A DNA stretch of 64,000 nucleotides from Phycicoccus avicenniae_A. Lineage in GTDB: Bacteria; Actinomycetota; Actinomycetes; Actinomycetales; Dermatophilaceae. This document shows positions 29,717-41,099 of the stretch, one piece after another. Made by a program: the position numbers and the translations under genes. A model generated the notes under the pieces. That model was not told the origin of the DNA. It worked only from the letters and a program-made list of their open reading frames with translations, and did not search any database. Each line of letters begins with the position of its first letter. Within the stretch, counting starts at the first letter, position 1. Location of the stretch: positions 186,001-250,000 of the forward strand of contig NZ_JBNVZV010000001.1 of NCBI RefSeq assembly GCF_050496545.1, written 5' to 3'.

Positions 29717-30742
29717 TCAGTCGTCGATGAGCTCGGGGTGGCGCCGGGTGCGCCAGAGGCTGGCGATGGTCGTGACGCCGAGGATGACGACGATGGCGCC
29801 GAGCGACACCGCGATCGGGATCTCCGGGATCGACTCGAGCTTCTTGCCGCCGTTGATGAACGGGAGCGTGTTCTCGTGGAGGGCGTGGAGGAGGAGCTTG
29901 ACGCCGATGAACGCCAGCAGCACGGCGAGGCCGACGCTCAGGTAGATGAGCTTCTTCAGCAGGCCGCCGATGAGGAAGTACAGCTGGCGCAGGCCCATCA
30001 GCGCGAAGAGGTTCGCCACGAGCACGATGTAGGGCTCGCGGGTCAGGCCGTAGATGGCGGGGATGGAGTCGAGGGCGAAGAGCAGGTCGGTGGTGCCGAG
30101 CGCCAGGATGACGAAGAACAGCGGCGTGGCGAGGCGCTTGCCGGTCTCCTTGGAGAACAGCTTGGTGCCGTCGTACTCCTTGGTCGCGGGGAACCGCTTC
30201 TCCATGAACTTCATGAAGCGGTTCTCCTCGAACTCGTCGTCGTCGCTCTCCCCCTCCTTGGCGAGCTTGACGGCCGTGTAGATGAGGAACGCGCCGAAGA
30301 TGTAGAAGACCCAGCTGAAGTTGTTGATGGCCGCGGCGCCGACGGCGATGAAGATGCCGCGCAGGATGATCGCGATGACGATGCCGACCATCAGCGCGAA
30401 CTGCTGCAGCTTCTCCGGCACCGCGAACTTGGCCATGATCAGCAGGAAGATGAAGAGGTTGTCGACCGAGAGCGAGTACTCGGTGAGCCATCCGGCGAAG
30501 TACTCCCCCGCCAGCTGGCCGCCGGCGAACACCCACATGCCCAGCCCGAAGAGGACGGCCGCGCCCACGTAGACGGCCAGCGCGACGGACACCTCCCGGG
30601 TCGAGGGGCGGTGCGGGCGACGGGCGATCATCACGACGTCGAACAGCAGGATGGCCGCCGCGACCCCGATCGTCACCCACCACACCCACGGGGCGAGGTC
30701 GAGGTCCGGGGTGGTGGCCGTCGGCATCAGGGTGGGGAGCAC
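29717..30742 (-). CDS. TerC/Alx-family integral membrane protein
   Basis: A 341-residue protein with about nine membrane helices. The TerC signature region reads YSLSVDNLFIFLLIMAKFAVP, with conserved acidic residues in LDSIPAIYGLTREPYIVLVANLFALMGL and GVKLLLHALHENTLPFING. Family members are linked to manganese efflux (Alx) and tellurite resistance; recent work favours manganese export for metalation of secreted proteins. A charged cytoplasmic loop (EGESDDDEFEENRFMKFME) separates the halves. GTG 30742 follows a leaderless TAGGCT. No other ter genes are nearby, so a tellurite role is unlikely. Confidence 0.9.
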   Translation of the reverse strand: MLPTLMPTATTPDLDLAPWVWWVTIGVAAAILLFDVVMIARRPHRPSTREVSVALAVYVGAAVLFGLGMWVFAGGQLAGEYFAGWLTEYSLSVDNLFIFLLIMAKFAVPEKLQQFALMVGIVIAIILRGIFIAVGAAAINNFSWVFYIFGAFLIYTAVKLAKEGESDDDEFEENRFMKFMEKRFPATKEYDGTKLFSKETGKRLATPLFFVILALGTTDLLFALDSIPAIYGLTREPYIVLVANLFALMGLRQLYFLIGGLLKKLIYLSVGLAVLLAFIGVKLLLHALHENTLPFINGGKKLESIPEIPIAVSLGAIVVILGVTTIASLWRTRRHPELIDD

Positions 30743-30748
30743 CGCGCA

Positions 30749-30754
30749 AGCCTA
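30749..30754 (-). promoter_or_regulatory. Leaderless -10 (TAGGCT) for the TerC gene
   Basis: On the - strand TAGGCT ends 6 nt before GTG 30742. It faces the ppc promoter 42 nt away. Confidence 0.55.
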
Positions 30755-30795
30755 ACGGCGGGTGGACGGCTCGACGCACGGCGTCCGCGCCCTCC

Positions 30796-30801
30796 TACGC
30801 T
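30796..30801 (+). promoter_or_regulatory. Leaderless -10 (TACGCT) for ppc
   Basis: TACGCT lies 6 nt before ATG 30808; no ribosome site is present. Confidence 0.55.
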
Positions 30802-30807
30802 GGCGCC

Positions 30808-33465
<2,658 letters not shown>

Positions 33466-33526
33466 GCCTGCTGCCGGTATCGGGGCAAATCATCTGCAGC
33501 GGAGGCGAATTGGCCTGCGGATGACC

Positions 33527-33555
33527 TTGCCGATCGTACGCCTGTTCGCTACGAT
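33527..33555 (+). promoter_or_regulatory. Promoter of the DUF222/HNH gene
   Basis: TTGCCG (33527-33532), a 17-nt spacer and TACGAT (33550-33555) fit a principal-sigma promoter. The -10 is 5 nt from ATG 33561, so the transcript would be nearly leaderless. Confidence 0.55.
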
Positions 33556-33560
33556 GAGGC

Positions 33561-35007
33561 ATGGACAGGGGGACGATCAGCAGCCGCATCGCGGCACTCC
33601 GGACGGAGTGCGCGCGGCTGGGTCGTGAGCTGGTGGAGTCCGGTCAGGGGCTGTCGTCGGAGGACGCGTTCGAGCTGGCCGGGGAGGCGCAGGGCTTGGC
33701 GAACTCGGCCGATGCTCTGGTGGCCGTGTCGGCGGCGTGGGGTGCTCGGTTCGAGACGCGGCTGTCGGGTGATGGCCCGGCCGAGCGGGTGCACCCGGTG
33801 GGGTTCGTCGATGGCATGTCGGGGGTGATGTTCTGCCTGGAGGCCGGCCTGACCGAGGGCGTGGCCGGGCGCAAGGTCACGCTCGGTGCGGTGCTCGGGC
33901 AGCGGTTCCCCCCGTACGCGTGACCTGCTGGTCGCGGGCGCGGTGGGCACGATCACGGTGCAGAAGGTCGTCGATGCGTGCGCCGGGCTGGATGTGGAGG
34001 CGTGCGGTCGGGTGGATGCCGAGCTCGCGCCCCGGCTGCCGGATCTGGACCCGGCGCGGGTGATGTCGGAGGCGCGGCGGGTCGCGACGCGGGTGGCGGC
34101 GGACCAGGTCGCGGCGTACGTGGCGCTGACCAAGACAGGCCGGCGGGTGGAGGTGTGCCCCGGCGCGGACGGGCTGAGCGAATGGTTCGCCTCGCTCCCG
34201 ACCGCGACGTCGGCGGCGATGTGGTCGGCGGTCGAGCAGCTGGCCGGGGAGTACCGGCAGGTCGACGAGGCGCTGTCGGTGCCGGAGTCCCGCGCGGATG
34301 CCCTGACCGACCTCGTCCTGCGGAACGTGTCCGTGTCGGCGCAGGTGACGCTCGGGGTGCCGGTCGTTACGAACGAGCCTGCACCGGAGCCGATGCGGGG
34401 TGAGCGGTTCCGGGTGGACTGGGACGACGACGACACGATCATCGACCACTCCACGGGGGTCGAGACCCGCTACGGCGACCTCGACCCGGTCACGCGTGAG
34501 GAGCTCTCTTGGGTCGAGGAGCCGGCCGAGGACTTCGACGACCACGCGTGGACCATGGCCGTCGTCAGCCCCGGGTTCTCCGTCTCCGGCACCCACCTCC
34601 CGGGCGTGGGCTGGGTCGACCCCGCCACCTTGGCGAACCTCCTCAAGGTCCTGCCGATGGACGTCGCCAGGGCGGTGCTCGAGGCAGAGACCGGCACCCT
34701 CGCCTCCCTGACCACCAACGCGTACAAGCCGACCAAGGCCATCACCGACTTCGTGAAGACCCGCGACGGGACCTGCCGGATGTGGGGCTGCACGAGACCG
34801 GCCGAACGCTGCGACCTCGACCACGTCAAGGCCTGGCCCGACGGCACCACCACGCCCACCTGCCTGGAAGACCTCTGCCGCCGCCACCACCGGTTCAAGC
34901 AGCTCGGCCACTGGCGACCCGTCCTGTCACCCGACGGCACCCTCACCTGGCACGGCCCGAACGGCCGCGTCCGCACCACCGAACCCCAGCACCGCCTCCC
35001 GTCCTGA
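33561..35007 (+). pseudogene. DUF222 / HNH endonuclease protein, broken by a one-base frameshift
   Basis: Two overlapping frames together encode one typical actinobacterial DUF222-HNH protein. The first frame (33561-33923) covers the N-terminal 120 residues and stops at TGA. The second takes over with RDLLVAGAVGTITVQKVVDA and runs to 35007, including the HNH nuclease at the end: CRMWGCTRPAERCDLDHVKA and LCRRHHRFKQL. The switch falls at a run of six C (33908-33913); removing one C joins the frames as GQRFPRTRDLLVAG, giving 481 residues. It may be a genuine pseudogene, a phase-variable tract or a sequencing error. DUF222-HNH genes occur in many copies and their role is unclear. Confidence 0.85.
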
Positions 35008-35041
35008 CGAAGCGACGCCTCGCATCGGCGGGGAACGCTCC

Positions 35042-35488
35042 CTAGCCGCCCGGGCGTGGAGTCACGGCCTGACCGCCCCACTCCTCCGGAGCAGTGTCGT
35101 GCAGCGTCTGGTTGAGCACCCACTGGTGCCCGAAGGGGTCGTCGATCGTCGCCTGACGTTCCCCGTACTCCCAGTCCCGCTCAGGGTCCGCGACCGTCGC
35201 TCCACGGAGGACGGCCTCCGCGACCACGTCGGCGACGTCCTCCACCTTGAGCATCACCTGGTGGGACCGCGTCTCCCGTGGCGTCCGCCGACCGGGCCTC
35301 ACCTCGGCGACGACGAGCTCGGCCGCGGGGCCCTCCGGGAGTCCCAGCTGCGAGCGGTGCCGCTCCCCGATGCGCACGTGCTCGACGAAGCCGAAGACCT
35401 CGCAGTACCAGGCGACGGCGGCCCGCACGTCGGCCACGATGAGCACGGGGAGCACGCGAGCGTGGGGCGCGGACCGGTTGGTGATCAC
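35042..35488 (-). CDS. VOC-family (glyoxalase/bleomycin-resistance fold) protein
   Basis: A 148-residue soluble protein with the paired beta-alpha-beta-beta-beta repeats of the vicinal oxygen chelate fold. The N-terminal half has LPVLIVADVRAAVAWYCEVFGF; the C-terminal half has HQVMLKVEDVADVVAEAVLRGATV and the closing DPFGHQWVLNQT. It resembles PhnB-like and glyoxalase-like members; metal ligands cannot be assigned with confidence. GTG 35488 follows a leaderless TAGGGT. Function unknown beyond the fold. Confidence 0.88.
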   Translation of the reverse strand: MITNRSAPHARVLPVLIVADVRAAVAWYCEVFGFVEHVRIGERHRSQLGLPEGPAAELVVAEVRPGRRTPRETRSHQVMLKVEDVADVVAEAVLRGATVADPERDWEYGERQATIDDPFGHQWVLNQTLHDTAPEEWGGQAVTPRPGG

Positions 35489-35494
35489 CCGACC

Positions 35495-35500
35495 ACCCTA
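35495..35500 (-). promoter_or_regulatory. Leaderless -10 (TAGGGT) for the VOC gene
   Basis: On the - strand TAGGGT ends 6 nt before GTG 35488. Confidence 0.55.
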
Positions 35501-35632
35501 GGTCCGTCCACCCCGACGCCCGGGGCCTGCTCGGCGCGCTCGGACGACTGGTGGGCGACCTGCGTCAGGCCGGCATCGGCCGATCGGCCCACCACCGCGA
35601 GCAGCCCTTGTCAGCGCACCGGGGAGGGTTTC

Positions 35633-35638
35633 TACGGT
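35633..35638 (+). promoter_or_regulatory. Leaderless -10 (TACGGT) for the small membrane protein at 35645
   Basis: TACGGT lies 6 nt before GTG 35645, which fixes the start among several nearby GTG codons. Confidence 0.5.
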
Positions 35639-35644
35639 CGAGGT

Positions 35645-35809
35645 GTGACAGTGAGCGTGGTGGGGGTGGTGGTGCTCCTGGTGTGCGTCCTCTCGCTGAC
35701 GATGCTCGCCTCGGGCATCTACCTGGTCACGTCCTACCGGCGACAGCGCGGGCAGCGAGCGGTGCTCGGACCGGCCCACGGGCAACCACCCCCGTGGAAC
35801 ACGTGGTAG
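35645..35809 (+). CDS. Small single-pass membrane protein, hypothetical
   Basis: A 54-residue peptide with one hydrophobic helix (about residues 3-28, VSVVGVVVLLVCVLSLTMLA) followed by a basic, Pro-rich cytoplasmic tail (SYRRQRGQRAV...PPPWNTW). Longer in-frame starts would run into the VOC gene promoter on the other strand and look non-coding. The leaderless -10 supports this start. No family is recognised and there is no operon partner on this strand. Confidence 0.5.
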   Translation: MTVSVVGVVVLLVCVLSLTMLASGIYLVTSYRRQRGQRAVLGPAHGQPPPWNTW

Positions 35810-35866
35810 AGCGCGAAGGCTGCGCGTCGTGACTGACGGACCGAACCGGGCCCCGTCGCTCGTCCT

Positions 35867-36121
35867 CTACCCGGACGTCGTCCCACCCGGCTGCGGCGGG
35901 CCGGGCTCGGTGGCGTCGGGATGGATGCTGCGGGTCTGCGCGCGGACGTAGCGCCGGGGCAGCCACTCGCGCGGGTAGACCTTCGGCAGGATCTTCGCGA
36001 CGGCCAGCGCGACGTACATGACGGTGTTGATGGCCACGAAGACACTGAGCACGCTGAACCACGGCGAGAAGATCGTGCTCTCCGGGAAGAGGATCCCCGC
36101 GGGGACGACGGCGGCCGTCAT
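35867..36121 (-). CDS. Small membrane protein coupled to the polysaccharide synthase gene
   Basis: An 84-residue protein with one or two hydrophobic segments (about residues 3-13 and 20-43, WFSVLSVFVAINTVMYVALA) and a polar C-terminal tail. ATG 36121 overlaps the stop of the glycosyltransferase gene (ATGA), so the two are translationally coupled. Processive glycosyltransferases such as PgaC often need a small membrane partner (PgaD); this protein may play that part, but I see no sequence similarity to PgaD. Function is inferred from position only. Confidence 0.7.
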   Translation of the reverse strand: MTAAVVPAGILFPESTIFSPWFSVLSVFVAINTVMYVALAVAKILPKVYPREWLPRRYVRAQTRSIHPDATEPGPPQPGGTTSG

Positions 36122-37572
36122 GCCGACTCACCCTCCCGGACGACGACCTTGCCGTCCGCGGTCCGGGTGACGTGCGACCACTGGGCCTGCTTGCCGGTGA
36201 GGATGTCGAACACCCCGCGCAGGAAGACGACGTTGAGGAACGTGGCGTACACCAGCTCCGGGAAGAGGGTCAGGGCGACGAGGCGGGCGCGCCATCCGCC
36301 CCGCCAGGCGCTGATCACCCGCTCGACCATGAAGACGACACCGATGCCGAGCCAGAACGGGAACCACACCCACTCGTCCAGCGACATCGCCATCGTGAAG
36401 ATCGCCACATAGTACGCCAGCAGGGCGACGGCTCCGTAGCCGATCCCGAACTGCTGCACCCAGTACCGCGACGTCTGCGGGGTGATGCCGTAGGCGCCGA
36501 GGTTCTCGAGCGCCCCCCGCTGCCAGCGCAGCCGCTGGTGCCAGATGGCGCCCCACGTGGGCATCACCTCGGTGACGACGGTGCACTGGGCGGGCGAGGT
36601 CATCAGTGCGCCGAGCGACTTCAGCGCGAGGGTCAGCTCGTTGTCCTCGGTCAGGGACACCGTGTCGTACACGTCGCCCGCGATCCCGGGGATCAGCCGG
36701 CCGCGCTGGGCCGCGACCTCGCGCAGCGCCCCCGAGCGGAAGACCGACGCCGTCCCCGTGAGCACGAAGAGGCGCCCCCGCCGGCGCTTGATGTCGCGGC
36801 TGTAGCGGATGTACTCGTTCCGCTGGAACTGGCCGATGAGCCCGTTGCCGTCCTCACCCATGAAGAGGCCGCCGATCGCCATGAGGGCGCGGTCCCCCGT
36901 CATCCGTGCCTTGGCCGTCTCGATGTACTCGCGCCCGATGACGGTGTCGGCGTCCATGACCATGACGGTGTCGTTCTCACCCATGCCGGGCAGCAGGCTG
37001 GCCAGCGCCTGGTTGAGCCCGCCGGCCTTCTTGTGCGTGTTGCCGACGGTCGCGAACACCTCCACCCCCGCCGCCCGCGCGAGGTCCTCGGTGGCGTCGG
37101 TGCAGTTGTCGGCGACGACGACGACCCGGTCGGGGCGGCTCGTCTGCTCCTCGAGGGAGGCGAGGGTCGCCGCGATGCGGTCCTCCTCGTTGTGCGCCGG
37201 GATGAGGACGGTCACCGTGACCGGACCGTGGAAGACCCCGGCGGTGCGGGCCATGACGAGCTTGGGCGCGAGCGGTGTCTCGCCGGCGTTCTCCGAGCGG
37301 CGGTACCGCTTGCTGATGCGGCTCTCGATCGCGGCGACGGCGGCGGCCAGCAGCAGGGCCAGCGCGACCGCCGCGACGAGCAGCTGCGTCGAGGGCGCCT
37401 GCGTGTCGTAGAGCACCTGCCACGCGCCGAACAGCAGGCCCTCGTCGGGCGGCGTCCTGGACTCGGGGTCGGTGAGCGCGAGGGCGAACCACAGCATCGC
37501 GGCCGCCGCGAGAGCCATGAGGACCACGAAGATCCCCGTACCCCGCTGGAGACGGTTCCCCGTGCCGCTCAA
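36118..37572 (-). CDS. Family 2 membrane glycosyltransferase (processive, BcsA/PgaC-like)
   Basis: The 484-residue protein has two N-terminal helices (about 14-33 and 64-82), a cytosolic GT-A domain and three C-terminal helices (about 378-456). All processive motifs are visible: LIPAHNEE with DNCTDA, D207-A-D209, the catalytic TED at 308-310, and QRLRW at 346-350. Such enzymes polymerise and extrude polysaccharides such as cellulose, hyaluronan or poly-N-acetylglucosamine; the product here cannot be told. There is no PilZ domain. TTG 37572 with AGGGA upstream is chosen; the frame extends into the regulator gene without family similarity. It follows the GGDEF-EAL gene by 52 nt and overlaps the small partner gene. 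Confidence 0.9.
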   Translation of the reverse strand: MSGTGNRLQRGTGIFVVLMALAAAAMLWFALALTDPESRTPPDEGLLFGAWQVLYDTQAPSTQLLVAAVALALLLAAAVAAIESRISKRYRRSENAGETPLAPKLVMARTAGVFHGPVTVTVLIPAHNEEDRIAATLASLEEQTSRPDRVVVVADNCTDATEDLARAAGVEVFATVGNTHKKAGGLNQALASLLPGMGENDTVMVMDADTVIGREYIETAKARMTGDRALMAIGGLFMGEDGNGLIGQFQRNEYIRYSRDIKRRRGRLFVLTGTASVFRSGALREVAAQRGRLIPGIAGDVYDTVSLTEDNELTLALKSLGALMTSPAQCTVVTEVMPTWGAIWHQRLRWQRGALENLGAYGITPQTSRYWVQQFGIGYGAVALLAYYVAIFTMAMSLDEWVWFPFWLGIGVVFMVERVISAWRGGWRARLVALTLFPELVYATFLNVVFLRGVFDILTGKQAQWSHVTRTADGKVVVREGESA

Positions 37573-37624
37573 CGAATCGTCCCTTCCGTGAGGTGTGCGG
37601 ACGGGCGGCGGGAGGGGGTCCCGC

Positions 37625-40600
37625 TCATCGCTCCAGGTCCGCGTCCGAGCCCGGGACGACGATGCGGGCGGCATCCCCGAGGTGCTTGACGACGAACTCG
37701 TCGAACGGCACCGGCTCACCGAGCAGGAACCCCTGAGCGTAGTCGATGCCCAGGTCGTGGACGACGTCCAAGGTCTCCCACCGGCCGACGAACTCGGCCA
37801 CCGTGCTCTTGCCGAGGAAGTGCGCGATCCGCACGATCGACTCGAGGATCGCCCGGTCGGTGTCGCTCTGGTCGGCGTCGGCGACGAACTCCCCGTCGAT
37901 CTTCACGACGTCGAAGCGCATGTGCTTGAGGTAGGAGAAGGACCCGAACCCGGTACCGAAGTCGTCGAGGGCGAAGCGCGCCCCCAGGGCTCCGAGCCGG
38001 GCGGCGAAGGCCCGGGCGGCGAGCACGTCGGAGACGGCCGCCGTCTCGGTGACCTCGATGACGAGCGACTGGGCGTCGACGCCGTGCACGCGCAGGCCCT
38101 CGACGAGCTCGGCCTCGATCATCGGGTCGCCCATCGAGCGCCCGGAGAGGTTGACCGCGAGCGTCAGCTCGGGGGCGAGCGCCTGGAGCCGCTTGAGCAT
38201 CTCGATGCCGTGGCGCACGACCCAGGCGTCCATCGCCGGTGCGAGCCCGGTGCGCTCGGCGATGTAGACGAAGCGGCCGGGCGAGACCGGCTCGCCCTCG
38301 TCGACGAGCCGCAGCAGCGCCTCGGCACCGCTGACCCGGTTGGTCCGGACGTCGATGATCGGCTGGAGGTACAGCTGGAACAGGTCGTTCTCGATGGCGT
38401 TCTCCAGCCGCGACCGCCACGCGAGGCGGGCCCCGGACCGCGGCTGGCGGGTCGACTCGCCGAGCAGGACGTAGCGGTTGCGGCCGTCGTCCTTGGCGTC
38501 GTACATGAGCATGTCGGCGAGGGCGAGGATGTCGGCGTCCTGCCCGGCGGCGTCGGCGAAGCTCACGACCCCCACGCTCGCCGTCACCCGCCGGTTGACG
38601 CCGTCGAGGGTGGAGGTGTGCGCGCGGACGCGGTCCACGATGTCCGCGGCGACGACCTCGGCGGACTCGCGGTCCGCGTCGGGCAGCAGCACGGCGAACT
38701 CGTCGCCGCCGAGCCGCGCGACGAGGTCCGAGGACGCCACGGCGCCGCGCAGGACGTTGGCCGTCGAGACGATCAGCTGGTCCCCCGCCGCGTGCCCGAG
38801 CGTGTCGTTGACGTCCTTGAAGTTGTCGAGGTCGAGCAGGATGAGCGCGCCCGTCGGTCCGTACCGGTCGCAGCGCGCGTGCTGGCGCTCCAGCTCCTGC
38901 TCGAACCGGCGCCGGTTCGGGAGGGCGGTGAGCGCGTCGTGGTCCGCGAGGTGGGTCAGACGCTGCTCGTAGCGGTGCCGGTCCGAGACGTCGATGACGT
39001 TCATGACGACGAGCTCGTCGCGCTCCTCGCGCTCGTCGGGGGTCGAGAGCACACGGCTGGTGAGGGCCACCCGCACGTCGACGCCGTCGGGGCGGGTGAT
39101 TGTCCACTCGTCGCGGACCAGCCTGCCGTGCTCGACGAGCACGCGCTCGAGATGGCGCGCCACGCCGTCCGGGTGGTTCGGGGAGAGCCCGTCGACCGGG
39201 AAACCCACGAGCTCGTGGAGCATCCGGCCGGTGACCTCGGCGAGGCTGTCGTTGGCCCGGACGATGCGACCGTTGCGGTCGAGCACCGCGATGCCGTGCG
39301 GCGCGTCGGCGACGAGCCGTTCCGAGCGCTCGCGCGCGATGTCGACCTCGGCGATGCGACGGTGCTCCTCGGTGCTGTCGTGGAGCACCAGCAGCGCGCG
39401 GTCGGCGGCCCGCGACCCGGGGTCGGCCACGGGGACGGCGCTGACCGAGACCATCCGCGGCTCGCCGGTGACGACGTCGTCGATGACCACGAGCTCGTCC
39501 TCCACCCGCTCACCGCGCAGTGCCCGCCCGGGCGGGCTCATGTCGCCCTCCGGGCCGTCGGTGCCGACGGCGATGGCCAGGGCGGGCGGCGGGGTGAGGG
39601 TGACGCCGTCGGCCGAAGGACGACCGAGCCACCGGTGCGCCGCCTCGTTGAGCGGACGCATCCGGCCGTCCCGGTCGACGACGGCGAGGGCGTCGGGGAT
39701 CGTGCGCGTGATGGCCACGAGGTCGGCAGCCTGGACGCGCGCGGCACGCTGGGAGACCGAGAGCGACTCCAGGAGGCGATCGCGCTCGGACTGGACGGTC
39801 GCGACGACCACCGGCACGCCGGCGGCGAGCATCATGTACGCCTGCACGACGAGGGCGCGCGTGCCGTCGTCCTCGATGGCCCCGAACGGGCCGCCCCCGG
39901 TGAAGCGGACGAGGGCGAACATCCCGAGCGCCACCATCGCCCCGTGGACCGCGGCGAGCGGCACGGGCAGCCGGATCCCGCTCCAGAGGAGCAGCGCGAT
40001 GGGGAGGAACGCGAGCGGCAGGGTGTGGCTGGTGCCGAAGACCGCCCACACGAGCGGTGCCGTCACGACGACGACGAGCCCGAGCTCGGCGAGCTGGGCC
40101 CAGGTGACCTTCGGGCGGAGGTGGCGCATGGTCAGCCCGGGGCCGGCGATCACCGCGATGGCGGCACCGTTGCGCAGGACCCACGAGAGGGCCGTGGCCG
40201 GCGTCACCGGCACCTCGCCGTCGAGGGCGAGGCCGGCCATCGCCACCACGGCGCTGGCGAGCGTGGCCACGAGCCCGGCGGTGAGGAGGCGCAGGAAGTC
40301 GGAGAGGCTCGAGTACCGCTCGGCACCCCAGCGGGTGCGGTCCCGGTGCCGACGGCTCGTGCGCACCCGGATCTCGCTGTACGCCCGGCGGGTCCCGACC
40401 GCGACGACGACGTTCGCCGCCCCGAGCACGAAGGCGGTCCCCCAGCCGAACCCCGTGACGCCGTTGGCGACGGTGGCGACCGCCGCGACGGCGGCGGCGA
40501 CGAGCACCAGCTCCCGCTGCGTGCGCGCGACGAGCGCCCACAGCGCCCCGACCCCGGCCGCCGGCCAGAACAGCGCCAACCCGGTGGTCGGGTCCACCAG

Positions 40601-40663
40601 GGCACGCCCGAGCACGGTGGCGACGGCGTAGGCGACACCGAAGGACGCGAAGCGCACGAGCAT
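37625..40663 (-). CDS. MASE1-PAS-PAS-GGDEF-EAL cyclic-di-GMP signalling protein
   Basis: A 1012-residue membrane sensor. Residues 1-290 hold about eight helices of MASE1 type; two PAS-like domains follow (about 315-430 and 440-560), then GGDEF (570-735) with intact G652-GDEF, and EAL (750-1000) with EAL at 781-783, NLSG, EVTE, DDFGTGFGSFSYL and KIDGEFV all conserved. Both synthesis and breakdown of c-di-GMP are therefore possible. The inhibitory RxxD site before GGDEF reads ASSD, so product inhibition is probably absent. ATG 40663 has GAGG upstream. Next on the strand is a polysaccharide synthase, suggesting local control of polymer production. Confidence 0.93.
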   Translation of the reverse strand: MLVRFASFGVAYAVATVLGRALVDPTTGLALFWPAAGVGALWALVARTQRELVLVAAAVAAVATVANGVTGFGWGTAFVLGAANVVVAVGTRRAYSEIRVRTSRRHRDRTRWGAERYSSLSDFLRLLTAGLVATLASAVVAMAGLALDGEVPVTPATALSWVLRNGAAIAVIAGPGLTMRHLRPKVTWAQLAELGLVVVVTAPLVWAVFGTSHTLPLAFLPIALLLWSGIRLPVPLAAVHGAMVALGMFALVRFTGGGPFGAIEDDGTRALVVQAYMMLAAGVPVVVATVQSERDRLLESLSVSQRAARVQAADLVAITRTIPDALAVVDRDGRMRPLNEAAHRWLGRPSADGVTLTPPPALAIAVGTDGPEGDMSPPGRALRGERVEDELVVIDDVVTGEPRMVSVSAVPVADPGSRAADRALLVLHDSTEEHRRIAEVDIARERSERLVADAPHGIAVLDRNGRIVRANDSLAEVTGRMLHELVGFPVDGLSPNHPDGVARHLERVLVEHGRLVRDEWTITRPDGVDVRVALTSRVLSTPDEREERDELVVMNVIDVSDRHRYEQRLTHLADHDALTALPNRRRFEQELERQHARCDRYGPTGALILLDLDNFKDVNDTLGHAAGDQLIVSTANVLRGAVASSDLVARLGGDEFAVLLPDADRESAEVVAADIVDRVRAHTSTLDGVNRRVTASVGVVSFADAAGQDADILALADMLMYDAKDDGRNRYVLLGESTRQPRSGARLAWRSRLENAIENDLFQLYLQPIIDVRTNRVSGAEALLRLVDEGEPVSPGRFVYIAERTGLAPAMDAWVVRHGIEMLKRLQALAPELTLAVNLSGRSMGDPMIEAELVEGLRVHGVDAQSLVIEVTETAAVSDVLAARAFAARLGALGARFALDDFGTGFGSFSYLKHMRFDVVKIDGEFVADADQSDTDRAILESIVRIAHFLGKSTVAEFVGRWETLDVVHDLGIDYAQGFLLGEPVPFDEFVVKHLGDAARIVVPGSDADLER

Positions 40664-40750
40664 GCAGGGACCTCGAGGGGGACGAGCGGGGACAGGCAGC
40701 GCTCCATCATCCACCGCGGGGCGTCGCGCCGCGCGCCGGGACGCGCCGGG

Positions 40751-41077
40751 TCAGCGACCGAAGCCGGGGCTCTCCTCGTCGCGGGCCCGCGACCGACGGC
40801 GCAGCTCGGTGACCAGGCGCCGGTAGAGGTGCCACCTCCCCCAGGCGAGCAGGGCCACGAACGGCAGCACCACGGCCAGCGCCACCCACTGCTGCCGGAC
40901 CACGAAGCTGACCATCACCCCCAGCATGGTCAGGGGCAGGACGGCCCACACGACCACCGAGGTCCGCAGCTTCCGCGTCGACGGCGGCGGGACGTAGAAC
41001 GGGGAGCCGGGACCGGGCAGCGGGCCGAAGAGGTCCCGGCGGACCTCCTGGTCCTCGGGCTCCCCTTCCGTGCTCAC
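40751..41077 (-). CDS. Small membrane protein, hypothetical
   Basis: A 108-residue protein with an acidic, Pro-rich N-terminus (about 1-35), two hydrophobic helices (about 40-60 and 66-82) and a basic C-terminal tail (RLVTELRRRSRARDEES). It starts at GTG 41077, 22 nt past the uvrB stop, so it could be read from the uvrB transcript. No family is recognised. It ends about 90 nt before the c-di-GMP regulator gene on the same strand. Confidence 0.7.
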   Translation of the reverse strand: MSTEGEPEDQEVRRDLFGPLPGPGSPFYVPPPSTRKLRTSVVVWAVLPLTMLGVMVSFVVRQQWVALAVVLPFVALLAWGRWHLYRRLVTELRRRSRARDEESPGFGR

Positions 41078-41099
41078 GGACGACGGTTCTCGGGCGGGC

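Noticed and set aside
29717..30742. Tellurite-resistance island based on the TerC gene
   Set aside because: No other ter genes are near, and TerC-family proteins alone are common manganese-linked membrane proteins.
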